Positions 1-5,531 of a DNA stretch of 6,217 nt are shown piece after piece (positions within the stretch are counted from its first letter, which is position 1; each line of letters begins with the position of its first letter). The notes under the pieces are model-generated. The model saw nothing but the letters and a program-made list of their open reading frames with translations. It was not told the origin of the DNA and searched no databases. Position numbers and translations under genes: made by a program. Source of the DNA: Candidatus Woesearchaeota archaeon. GTDB lineage: Archaea > Nanobdellota > Nanobdellia > Woesearchaeales > GW2011-AR4. The DNA lies in the NCBI GenBank assembly GCA_030631975.1, contig DAOVKD010000045.1, positions 1 to 6,217 on the forward strand, in the 5' to 3' direction.

Positions 1-425
1 CGGAAATAACCTTAAGGAAATATGAAAAACCATCAAAGCTTCCAGATAGGGAGCTCGTAAGAAAGCTGTGCTTATCCATTGGACTTCTGCAGCCAGGTGA
101 TTCAAGAGATGTAATTGTCGATATTCTTCACGTTTTATTAAAAGCTAAAAGGCAAAAAAAAGTCATGTCAAGCGATGAAATAGGAAAAGAGGTCATAAAC
201 GCAAGAAAAAAACAAAAACTTGCTTTGCGTGGAATTGCATCTTCAAACATCAGAAGACAGTTAAAAAGACTTAGGGATTTGTTTTTGGCAGAAAAAATAA
301 AAAATCAATATAGAATTGCTGAATTTGAAGACTTAACTGTAATTTTTGAAGAAAAGATTGAGAAGTTCTACTTAAAGTCAATTGTTGACAGGGTTAAGGA
401 GTATTTTGATAAGGTGTATCAATAA
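1..425 (+). CDS. Winged-helix-like protein, C-terminal 140 residues (5' end outside window)
   Basis: The reading frame (first full codon at base 3) is open from the window edge to the TAA at 423-425. The ATG at 165 is therefore an internal Met, not the start, and no better start lies upstream in frame. The visible 140 residues open with EITLRKYEKPSKLP, followed by a helical part and a basic segment (residues about 54-105). That segment reads as a helix-turn-helix plus wing: SSDEIGKEV, then SSNIRRQLKRLRDLF as candidate recognition helix, then a short strand KNQYRIAEF. The tail (IFEEKIEKFYLKSIVDRVKEYF) is a helix suited to dimerisation. A DNA-binding, cytoplasmic role is inferred from this pattern and basic charge; I cannot name a family with certainty. 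It converges on the gene at 502-1476, with 76 bases between the stops. Confidence 0.8.
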   Translation, partial: EITLRKYEKPSKLPDRELVRKLCLSIGLLQPGDSRDVIVDILHVLLKAKRQKKVMSSDEIGKEVINARKKQKLALRGIASSNIRRQLKRLRDLFLAEKIKNQYRIAEFEDLTVIFEEKIEKFYLKSIVDRVKEYFDKVYQ

Positions 426-487
426 CAATCTTTATCCAAAGCTGGAAGAGTTAGAAGTAATTTAAAATAGATGATAAATCAATTAAG

Positions 488-503
488 AAAAATGCTGCTT
501 TTT
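488..503. terminator. Possible weak bidirectional terminator between convergent genes
   Basis: AAAAATGCTGCTTTTT lies between the stop of the left-hand plus gene and the stop of the minus-strand gene. It gives five T on either strand around a GC-containing centre. Archaeal termination mainly needs a T-run, so this could end both transcripts. The symmetry is imperfect and the call is weak. Confidence 0.25.
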
Positions 504-1476
504 ACCTGCTCCTTTCTTGTTTTATTTTATTAAAAATAACGCCTATCTCTTTTGCTAATTCTGATGCATGAAGAAAACTTAACATAAACTTTTCATAGAA
601 CTCCATTGTTTTGATAGAGTTAGATCGAATTGGTCTAGCAATAGATCTTCTAATAAGTTTTTCAAAATAGTTTATTTTTTTATCCAAAATACCTATTTCA
701 AGAATGTCAGCCTTTGGAATTAATTCTTTTAAACGTCTTTCAGAATTTAAATCTTTTGAAAGATAAGCCAATGCCTTTTTTACTTCATGATTGTATATTG
801 CAATCCACTCGTCGCTTAACCCCCACAATCTGTTCATCTCCCTTAATTCATGTAATGCATCTACTAATTCCGTTCTATCAAACTCAATATTAAGCCGCTT
901 ATACCGAAGTCCCATATGTTCATAACCATCCTTAAATACTTTTTCTGCATTATTTGCCCACCATATAATTTTAGGTATCTCGTCTTTGAGCATATCTTCT
1001 TCATAGTTAGAAGTACTATATTTTGCTGCCATACGTTTAGTTACATTTTTATTAGTAAGTGCTACCGCACGTAAATCTGTTTTCAATTCCTTTAGTTCTT
1101 TAGCGATATATGTCCAATACTCATCTAAAGGTAAGTTTCTTGCTTCTAGTTGCTTCCCTAATGAGTGCGTAGCTAATAACAGTTTTCCTTCATATATCTT
1201 TAAACTTCTTTCTAAGTCTTTAAGTTCATATTGGTCCATCTTATCGAACTGTGGTAAAATTTTGTTAATTTCTTTACTTATTTTATGAGCGCTAGCCCTC
1301 CATTGCTCTCTAAATTCCACTCTTTTTAATCTTTTAAGTAACTTTCCTGCTTTTGTTTTATTTTTGGAGTTGCATGCTCTTTCTAAACTGTCCACAATAG
1401 CATACGCCCTGAGAAAAAAATTCAATTCTGTTTTTATATTTTCAAAAAGTTTCTTTTCATCTTCTGTATATCTCAT
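502..1476 (-). CDS. Hypothetical charged all-helical protein, 324 aa
   Basis: I do not recognise the family. The frame extends to a TTG at 1491, but I choose the ATG at 1476. A GGAG Shine-Dalgarno sits at 1489-1486, nine bases before it, and would fall inside the coding region if TTG were used. The 324 residues are rich in Lys, Arg and Glu and read as successive amphipathic helices, with one Cys (residue 35) and no signal peptide or credible membrane segment. Aromatic clusters stand out at residues 171-173 (IWW), 118-124 (DEYWTYI) and 223-229 (EWIAIYN). Residues about 47-100 and 209-275 share a loose pattern (a Trp-Ala helix with a Lys further on, then a charged LERSLKIYEGKL/LDKKINYFEKL helix), a possible degenerate internal repeat. 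It is probably cytoplasmic. It diverges from the UPF0182 gene, and nothing in the context assigns a function. Confidence 0.75.
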   Translation of the reverse strand: MRYTEDEKKLFENIKTELNFFLRAYAIVDSLERACNSKNKTKAGKLLKRLKRVEFREQWRASAHKISKEINKILPQFDKMDQYELKDLERSLKIYEGKLLLATHSLGKQLEARNLPLDEYWTYIAKELKELKTDLRAVALTNKNVTKRMAAKYSTSNYEEDMLKDEIPKIIWWANNAEKVFKDGYEHMGLRYKRLNIEFDRTELVDALHELREMNRLWGLSDEWIAIYNHEVKKALAYLSKDLNSERRLKELIPKADILEIGILDKKINYFEKLIRRSIARPIRSNSIKTMEFYEKFMLSFLHASELAKEIGVIFNKIKQERSR

Positions 1477-1485
1477 CTTAAAAAT

Positions 1486-1489
1486 CTCC
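1486..1489 (-). promoter_or_regulatory. Shine-Dalgarno GGAG deciding the start of the 324-aa gene
   Basis: On the minus strand GGAG is followed by nine bases and the ATG at 1476. This placement argues against the TTG at 1491, whose last base is the first G of this site. Confidence 0.55.
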
Positions 1490-1525
1490 AATAATTCTTA
1501 TAAATTATACTCCTGTAAGCCAGAG

Positions 1526-1533
1526 TTTAAAAA
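1526..1533 (-). promoter_or_regulatory. TATA box for the minus-strand 324-aa gene
   Basis: On the minus strand the box reads TTTTTAAA, preceded by purine-rich ATAAAG that can act as BRE. Transcription would start near 1503, giving a leader of about 27 bases that contains the GGAG site. It lies only 15 bases from the plus-strand box of the UPF0182 gene, so the two divergent promoters are nearly back to back. Confidence 0.4.
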
Positions 1534-1547
1534 CTTTATCCCCAACA

Positions 1548-1555
1548 TTTAAATA
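1548..1555 (+). promoter_or_regulatory. TATA box of UPF0182 gene, leaderless arrangement
   Basis: TTTAAATA is centred 26.5 bases before the A of the ATG at 1578. Archaeal RNA polymerase starts about 25-27 bases downstream of the TATA centre, so the transcript should begin at or next to the start codon. No Shine-Dalgarno is present before this ATG, which agrees with leaderless translation. Confidence 0.6.
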
Positions 1556-1577
1556 CTGTTCTTGTTATCCTTTAAAT

Positions 1578-4265
1578 ATGGCCGGCAGCTTGATTAAAAA
1601 CAATATATTTGGAGCTTTAATATTAATTCTTGCAGTTCTGTTAATACTTTCTGGAATATATGCTGAATGGCTCTGGTTTGATTCATTAGATTATCTTTCT
1701 GTTTTCAAGACTGTTCTTTTTTCAAAGATAGCATTAGGAGTTGCAGTTTTTCTTGTATTTTTCATATTTTTATTGCTGAATTTTGTGATATTGAAAAGAA
1801 GAGCAAATATAGTTCATCAAAAAATATATTTTGTTATTATGTTTATTGTTTCTTTGCTTGCAGGCTTTATATCAAGCGCATCATGGTTTGTTGTGTTAAG
1901 ATTCCTTAACTATGTTAATTTTGGGTTTGTCGACCCTATTTTCAAGAATGATATTGGTTTCTATACCTTTGTCCTGCCTTTTTATAGATTTGCATTAAAT
2001 ATGCTGCTTTTCCTGCTGATAGCAATCATTGCAATGACAGCAGTTGCTTATTTGCTCACAATTAAAACAAAAAAAGCTCCTAAGGCTGATATTAAGGAAG
2101 GAATCCCTAAAGGAGGAATGCCTTTTGGTTTTGAGCAGCCATTTCAGCAAATTAAGATAGAGGTTTCAAAAAAAGGAAGGGCTCATCTGGCTTTTTTAGC
2201 TGGTTTGCTTTTGATAACCTTTGCAATATTTTTTTATCTTAAGAGGTACTCTATTCTGCTTTCTCCAGGAGGAGCGGTATTCGGAGCAGGCTATACCGAT
2301 GTTATAATTACTCTTCCATTATATACAATTTTAGCGGTTCTTGCATTAATAACCTCATTTATAGCATTTGCTTATATTTATAATCAGAACACTAAATTGA
2401 TTATTGGAAGCGTTGCATTGATTTTGGTTGTGTCTTTCGGGGGAAATATTGTGGCAGGCATAGTGCAAAGCCTGTATGTCCAGCCAAATGAGTTTAATCT
2501 TGAAGAGCCTTACATAAAGCAAAATATTAAACATACATTGTTTGCGTATGGTCTTACTAATGTTCATACAAGGGATTTTCCAGTGACTTATGACCTTACT
2601 ATTGATGATATCAACAAGAACAGGGCAACTATGGATAATGTGAGGTTATGGGATTGGAGACCTTTGTTAACAACAAACAAGCAGATACAGCTTTTTAGGA
2701 CATATTATGAGTTCCTTGATGTAGATGTTGATAGGTATAAACTTGATGGCAAACTCAGGCAGCTGATGATTTCTCCAAGGGAACTTGACCAGAACCAATT
2801 AGCCAGTAAAGCAAAAACATGGGTCAATGAAAAGTTAGTTTACACGCATGGATATGGCGCAGTTGTCAGCCCTGTTAATAAAGTGAGCAATGAAGGACTT
2901 CCAGAGCTATTTGTTAAGGATATTCCTCCAAAAACAGAGTACGAGGAACTAAAGATTACGCAGCCAAGAATCTATTTTGGCGAGCAGTCAACTGATTTTA
3001 TTGTTGTCAACACAAAAGCAAATGAATTTGATTATCCTTTGGGCAGTGAGAATGTATTTACATCGTATAATGGCCGTGATGGGGTTCAGCTCTCAAATAT
3101 ACTAAAAAAAGCTATTTTCTCGGTTAAACTTGGTTCTGTTAACTTATTTGTGTCAAGTGCTGTTACAAGAGACAGTAAAGTGCTGCTCAAAAGAGACATT
3201 GTTGAAAGGGCGGCTGCTTTAGCCCCATTCCTCCAGTATGACAATGATCCTTATGTTGTTATTAATGACGGCAAATTGTTCTGGATAATAGATGCATATA
3301 CCACATCAGACAAATTCCCATACAGCGAGAATATTGTTGGTGTTAACTACATTAGAAATGCGGTTAAAGTTGTTGTAGACGCTTACAATGGAAATATAAA
3401 TTTTTATGTTATAGATGGAAAAGATCCTTTAATACAAAATTACGCAAAAATTTTCCCAGAACTGTTTAAGGATTTTGAAGATATGCCTAATGGCTTAAAA
3501 GAGCATATTAGGTATCCAGAAGATTTGATGAGAGTCCAAATGAGAATTTACGGCACATATCACATGAAAGATCCCCAGGTTTTCTATAATAGAGAAGATG
3601 TCTGGAGAACTCCAAACGAAATTTACAGCAGCACTGAGACTGAGCTCAGGCCGTATTATATTGTCCTTAAGCTTCCTGATGCGGAAAAGGAAGGATTCTT
3701 CTTAATCACGCCATTAATTCCTCGTGGAAAAGAGAATATGGTTGCATGGTTTGTAGCTCATTCTGATCCTGAAGAGTACGGTAAGTTGGAAGTTTTCAGG
3801 CTGAGCAAACAAGAGCTTACTTACGGGCCAATGCAGATAGAGGCCAGAATAGACCAGGATACTGAAATTTCTCAGCTATTGACGTTATGGGACCAGCAGG
3901 GTTCTGAAGTGGTAAGGGGAAACCTTCTAGTAATACCGATAGAACACAGCTTTCTTTACATTGAGCCAGTGTACCTCAAAGCCTCTGCCAGCGGAGCTTT
4001 GCCGCAGCTCAAAAGAGTTATTGTTGCTTATGAAGACAAAGTGGCAATGCAGGAAACTCTAGAAGAAGCTCTTGAGGTTATTTTCAAAGGAAAGGTAGAA
4101 AAGGTTAAGGAAAAAGAAGATGGTAAGTTGCCTGAAACATTATCTGAAAAGTTTGAAGAGGCTTCCAGGTTGTATGAAGAAGCAGAGGAAGCTTTAATCC
4201 AGGGAGATTTTACAACATATGCTGAGAAAATAGAAGAGCTTGGCAGAATTCTTGAGCAGGATTAA
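1578..4265 (+). CDS. UPF0182 family (COG1615) large membrane protein
   Basis: This is a complete UPF0182 (Pfam PF03699) protein of 895 residues, close to the family's usual 900-1000. Seven hydrophobic segments lie near residues 11-29, 45-71, 83-103, 136-160, 203-221, 245-266 and 273-297. They are followed by a soluble domain of about 600 residues, probably outside the membrane if the N-terminus is cytoplasmic. Family landmarks are YVQPNEFNLEEPYIKQNI (300-317), WDWRPLLTTNKQI (358-370), FDYPLG (484-489), DAYTTSDKFPYS (572-583), NYIRNAVKVVVDAYNG (590-605) and YGTYHMKDPQVFYNRED (658-674). A Lys/Glu-rich linker leads to a C-terminal helical hairpin (859-893) resembling a short TPR or MIT-like unit. 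The biochemical role of the family is not established, and no catalytic motif is evident. It stands alone as a single-gene unit with its own leaderless promoter and no Shine-Dalgarno. Confidence 0.95.
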   Translation: MAGSLIKNNIFGALILILAVLLILSGIYAEWLWFDSLDYLSVFKTVLFSKIALGVAVFLVFFIFLLLNFVILKRRANIVHQKIYFVIMFIVSLLAGFISSASWFVVLRFLNYVNFGFVDPIFKNDIGFYTFVLPFYRFALNMLLFLLIAIIAMTAVAYLLTIKTKKAPKADIKEGIPKGGMPFGFEQPFQQIKIEVSKKGRAHLAFLAGLLLITFAIFFYLKRYSILLSPGGAVFGAGYTDVIITLPLYTILAVLALITSFIAFAYIYNQNTKLIIGSVALILVVSFGGNIVAGIVQSLYVQPNEFNLEEPYIKQNIKHTLFAYGLTNVHTRDFPVTYDLTIDDINKNRATMDNVRLWDWRPLLTTNKQIQLFRTYYEFLDVDVDRYKLDGKLRQLMISPRELDQNQLASKAKTWVNEKLVYTHGYGAVVSPVNKVSNEGLPELFVKDIPPKTEYEELKITQPRIYFGEQSTDFIVVNTKANEFDYPLGSENVFTSYNGRDGVQLSNILKKAIFSVKLGSVNLFVSSAVTRDSKVLLKRDIVERAAALAPFLQYDNDPYVVINDGKLFWIIDAYTTSDKFPYSENIVGVNYIRNAVKVVVDAYNGNINFYVIDGKDPLIQNYAKIFPELFKDFEDMPNGLKEHIRYPEDLMRVQMRIYGTYHMKDPQVFYNREDVWRTPNEIYSSTETELRPYYIVLKLPDAEKEGFFLITPLIPRGKENMVAWFVAHSDPEEYGKLEVFRLSKQELTYGPMQIEARIDQDTEISQLLTLWDQQGSEVVRGNLLVIPIEHSFLYIEPVYLKASASGALPQLKRVIVAYEDKVAMQETLEEALEVIFKGKVEKVKEKEDGKLPETLSEKFEEASRLYEEAEEALIQGDFTTYAEKIEELGRILEQD

Positions 4266-4305
4266 AACAAAAATCATATGTTTCAAAATCAGGATAGGTT
4301 CCATC

Positions 4306-4502
4306 CAAAAAATAGGTTGTGCCAATTTTAGGGGAGGCGGGTGGGAAAAATCATGTTTTATCTGAAATTAAAATGCCGTGTATTTTCACAAAGTGTTTCT
4401 ACTAACAAAATCAAGATGCAGCATTTTGTCTCGCCCTGCATGTGATATAGTCACATGCCCGCTTGCAATACTGCTCTGGCACAACCCTAAAAAGAATTTT
4501 TG
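4306..4502. ncRNA. Candidate structured non-coding RNA, family unknown, strand unresolved
   Basis: This block is GC-richer than its flanks and fills most of the 341-bp gap between the UPF0182 and histone genes, with no usable ORF. A perfect 10-bp arm GGTTGTGCCA (4315-4324) pairs with TGGCACAACC (4477-4486), and the pairing continues with CAAAAA (4306-4311) and TTTTTG (4497-4502). Nested inside are AGGCGGG (4335-4341) with CCCGCTT (4458-4464), a weak CAAAAT/ATTTTG stem (4406-4411/4423-4428) and an 8-bp hairpin GCATGTGA-TATAG-TCACATGC (4438-4458). The inner helix needs a G·U pair on the plus strand and an A·C mismatch on the minus strand, which favours plus. On the minus strand, however, a TTTAAATA box (4534-4527) lies at a workable distance and a six-T run (4312-4307) directly follows the closing helix. 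Motifs of RNase P RNA and SRP RNA are absent on both strands. Confidence 0.35.
4438..4458. repeat. Perfect 8-bp inverted repeat (hairpin)
   Basis: GCATGTGA and TCACATGC flank a five-base TATAG loop. It is the strongest local hairpin in the window and sits inside the candidate RNA. Because it is not followed by a T-run, it does not look like a terminator. An operator for a dimeric protein is an alternative reading. Confidence 0.6.
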
Positions 4503-4526
4503 AACGCAGCCATCAGGATAGAAAAC

Positions 4527-4534
4527 TATTTAAA
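4527..4534 (+). promoter_or_regulatory. TATA box of the histone gene
   Basis: TATTTAAA is preceded by GAAAAC, a good BRE-like sequence. Predicted initiation is near 4557, giving a leader of about 50 bases that ends in the AGGGG site at 4596-4600. The 16-base core AAAACTATTTAAACAA (4522-4537) recurs with two changes before the winged-helix gene at 4946. A second, weaker box (TTTTATAT, 4574-4581) lies inside the leader. Read on the minus strand the same bases are TTTAAATA and could serve the candidate RNA to the left. Confidence 0.5.
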
Positions 4535-4595
4535 CAAGCTATGCAAAAATATTAATCAGCAAAGACTAAGGGGTTTTATATTCTCAAATAAAGAT

Positions 4596-4600
4596 AGGGG
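4596..4600 (+). promoter_or_regulatory. Shine-Dalgarno AGGGG of the histone gene
   Basis: AGGGG lies six bases before the ATG at 4607, a normal distance. It shows that this mRNA has a leader, unlike the UPF0182 and HicB-like genes. Confidence 0.55.
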
Positions 4601-4606
4601 AAAATC

Positions 4607-4822
4607 ATGGGAAGAAAAATTACAGTAATTCCTAAAGCGCCTGTTGGAAGAATTTTAATGAGGGCTGGGGCTAAAAGAGTTTCAGCAGACGCAGTTGATA
4701 CTTTTACAGAGATTCTAACTGAGATTACAGAAGAAATAGCTGCGCAAGCAGCTAAAATAGCAAAACATTCAGGAAGAAAAACTGTTAATGAAGGAGACGT
4801 GAAATTAGCTGTTAAGCAATAA
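4607..4822 (+). CDS. Archaeal histone (HMf-type, single histone fold)
   Basis: The 71-residue protein is one complete histone fold that dimerises and wraps DNA as archaeal chromatin. Aligned to HMfB with a constant offset of five, the DNA-contact and fold residues are kept: Arg15 (HMfB R10), Gly21 (G16), Arg24 (R19) in GAKRVS, and the RKT loop at 57-59 (R52-K53-T54). The dimer-dimer positions His54 and Asp64 (H49, D59) are kept too. It has five extra N-terminal residues (MGRKI) and stops after AVKQ, so it lacks most of the short basic C-terminal tail of HMfB. Glu35/Lys66 would be a charge-swapped version of the HMfB stacking pair K30/E61, and Glu39/Lys70 keeps E34/R65; this comparison is from memory of HMfB. 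The gene is monocistronic, with its own promoter and an AGGGG site six bases before ATG. Confidence 0.97.
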   Translation: MGRKITVIPKAPVGRILMRAGAKRVSADAVDTFTEILTEITEEIAAQAAKIAKHSGRKTVNEGDVKLAVKQ

Positions 4823-4862
4823 TTTGAGTTTCTCGTCGATAAAACTATAATTAATCGAAAAC

Positions 4863-4870
4863 TTTATAAA
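4863..4870 (+). promoter_or_regulatory. TATA box of the winged-helix regulator gene
   Basis: TTTATAAA is preceded by CGAAAAC, a strong BRE-like element. Initiation is expected near 4892, leaving a leader of about 53 bases with the GGGGG site. The core AAAACTTTATAAACAA (4858-4873) matches the histone promoter core at 14 of 16 bases, at a very similar distance from the start codon (88 against 85 bases). Confidence 0.55.
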
Positions 4871-4890
4871 CAACACTATATACTCTAAAA

Positions 4891-4926
4891 TATATTACCA
4901 AAAACAAATTTTACAACGGTAACATA
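4891..4926 (+). promoter_or_regulatory. Inverted repeat at the predicted transcription start: possible operator
   Basis: TATATTACC (4891-4899) and GGTAACATA (4918-4926) are inverted copies matching at 8 of 9 bases, separated by 18 bases. The left arm overlaps the predicted transcription start of the winged-helix gene, and the whole dyad lies before its ribosome-binding site. The position suits autorepression by the encoded regulator, or an RNA hairpin in the leader. This is inferred from symmetry alone. Confidence 0.3.
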
Positions 4927-4932
4927 AAAATT

Positions 4933-4937
4933 GGGGG
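4933..4937 (+). promoter_or_regulatory. Shine-Dalgarno GGGGG deciding the start at 4946
   Basis: GGGGG lies eight bases before the ATG at 4946. Starting at the upstream in-frame TTG (4931) would put this site inside the coding region, so ATG 4946 is preferred. Confidence 0.5.
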
Positions 4938-4945
4938 TCACTCAA

Positions 4946-5215
4946 ATGGAGAATAAAGAAATTTTTAACGTCTTTTTCAGAGAAAAGCCGGCTATGATGC
5001 TTATAGAGTTAAAAAATGCAAAATCAGAAATTTATGCATCATCTTTGGCAAAATCTGTTGACTGCACATATTCTCATGTTGTTAAAATTCTGCAGGAAAT
5101 GGAAAAATCAGGCCTGATAAATTTTGAAAAGCAGGGACGCTTGAAGTTGCTTACATTAACAAAAACAGGTTCTGAAATTGCTGATCATATTGACGGGATA
5201 AGGGTTAAGTTATGA
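4946..5215 (+). CDS. MarR-like winged-helix DNA-binding regulator, 89 aa
   Basis: The protein is a single winged-helix domain. Helix 1 spans residues 5-24 (EIFNVFFREKPAMMLIELKN), and helix 2 about 30-39 (YASSLAKSVD). The recognition helix spans 41-56 (TYSHVVKILQEMEKSG), and the wing 57-74 (LINFEKQGRLKLLTLTKTG). A last helix (75-83) may help dimerisation. No ligand domain or metal-binding Cys pair is present, and the single Cys (40) precedes the recognition helix. It most resembles the small archaeal MarR/ArsR-like regulators that bind DNA as dimers; its targets are unknown. Start chosen at ATG 4946 because of the GGGGG site. It lies 123 bases after the histone stop with its own promoter, and it converges on the HicB-like gene with only 21 bases between the stops. 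Confidence 0.88.
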   Translation: MENKEIFNVFFREKPAMMLIELKNAKSEIYASSLAKSVDCTYSHVVKILQEMEKSGLINFEKQGRLKLLTLTKTGSEIADHIDGIRVKL

Positions 5216-5220
5216 GGTTA

Positions 5221-5232
5221 TTTTAAATTTTT
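5221..5232 (+). terminator. T-rich tract after the winged-helix gene
   Basis: TTTTAAATTTTT begins five bases after the TGA at 5213-5215 and reaches almost to the stop of the convergent HicB-like gene. T-runs alone can end archaeal transcription. No stable hairpin precedes it. Confidence 0.35.
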
Positions 5233-5236
5233 CAAA

Positions 5237-5377
5237 TTAAAAAAGTTCTATAGCTTCCTTTATATTTTTTAGAGTTTCTTCTTTAGTCTCACCCTGGGAT
5301 ATACAACCAGGCAAAGAAGGAACATATACTGTAAACCCGCCTTCTTCCTGCTCCTCAAGTACAACTTTAATTTCCAT
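5237..5377 (-). CDS. HicB/UPF0150-like antitoxin-fold protein, 46 aa, orphan
   Basis: The minus strand from ATG 5377 to TAA 5237-5239 encodes 46 residues. They match the N-terminal HicB fold: a strand MEIKVVLEEQEE, then GGFTVYVPSLPGCISQGE (13-30) with the family hallmark PSLPGC, then the helix TKEETLKNIKEAIELF. HicB proteins neutralise the HicA mRNA interferase by direct binding and often carry a C-terminal DNA-binding domain. Here the protein ends at the first helix. Solitary archaeal relatives are usually some 20 residues longer, and no DNA-binding part is present. No HicA-like gene flanks it, so a toxin-antitoxin role is doubtful. A TTTAAATA box 26.5 bases upstream and no Shine-Dalgarno suggest a leaderless mRNA. 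Confidence 0.85.
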   Translation of the reverse strand: MEIKVVLEEQEEGGFTVYVPSLPGCISQGETKEETLKNIKEAIELF

Positions 5378-5399
5378 ACAGTTGATTAAATTGTGATTA

Positions 5400-5407
5400 T
5401 ATTTAAA
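5400..5407 (-). promoter_or_regulatory. TATA box of the HicB-like gene, leaderless arrangement
   Basis: On the minus strand TTTAAATA is centred 26.5 bases before the ATG at 5377. This is the same box and the same spacing as before the UPF0182 gene, so transcription should start at or beside the start codon. Confidence 0.55.
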
Positions 5408-5463
5408 ATTTGCCTAAAAAATTATTTTTTCTTTAAAATTACTAAAAGTATTTTATTATTCAT

Positions 5464-5478
5464 AATTAAACGTTAATT
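5464..5478. repeat. Short inverted repeat AATTAA-ACG-TTAATT
   Basis: Perfect 6-bp arms flank a 3-bp spacer, ten bases before the plus-strand TATA box at 5488. It could be a small operator in the 154-bp space between the HicB-like gene and the 39-codon ORF. In DNA this AT-rich, chance is also a fair explanation. Confidence 0.25.
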
Positions 5479-5487
5479 GGAGTAATA

Positions 5488-5495
5488 TTTAAATA
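5488..5495 (+). promoter_or_regulatory. TATA-like box before the 39-codon ORF
   Basis: TTTAAATA is centred about 40 bases before the ATG at 5532. Initiation would fall near 5518, giving a leader of about 14 bases that contains a weak GTGAT Shine-Dalgarno-like stretch (5524-5528). It is the same octamer as at the UPF0182 and HicB-like promoters. Confidence 0.4.
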
Positions 5496-5531
5496 GAAAT
5501 AAACATCACAAAACAAAAAGTAAGTGATTTT

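Noticed and set aside
165..167. ATG as the start of the first gene
   Set aside because: The frame is open all the way from the window edge with protein-like sequence before this Met, so it is internal.
1489..1491. TTG as the start of the 324-aa gene
   Set aside because: An ATG five codons later has a GGAG at proper spacing, and that GGAG overlaps the TTG.
1364..1552. Plus-strand ORF of 62 codons opposite the 5' end of the 324-aa gene
   Set aside because: It lies antisense to a longer, better supported gene and spans its promoter region. It has no Shine-Dalgarno or TATA box at the right distance.
2355..2567. Minus-strand ORF of 70 codons inside the UPF0182 gene
   Set aside because: It is a mirror of a conserved, fully open coding region and has no family resemblance.
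4306..4502. RNase P RNA, SRP RNA or tRNA in the structured intergenic block
   Set aside because: The conserved core motifs of RNase P and SRP RNA are not found on either strand, and no cloverleaf with a TTC-type T arm can be drawn.
4931..4933. TTG as the start of the winged-helix gene
   Set aside because: The GGGGG site directly after it is correctly spaced for the ATG at 4946 instead.
5378..5531. A HicA toxin gene next to the HicB-like gene
   Set aside because: All frames of this 154-bp space are AT-rich and closed by stops, and no HicA-like residues appear on the other side either.
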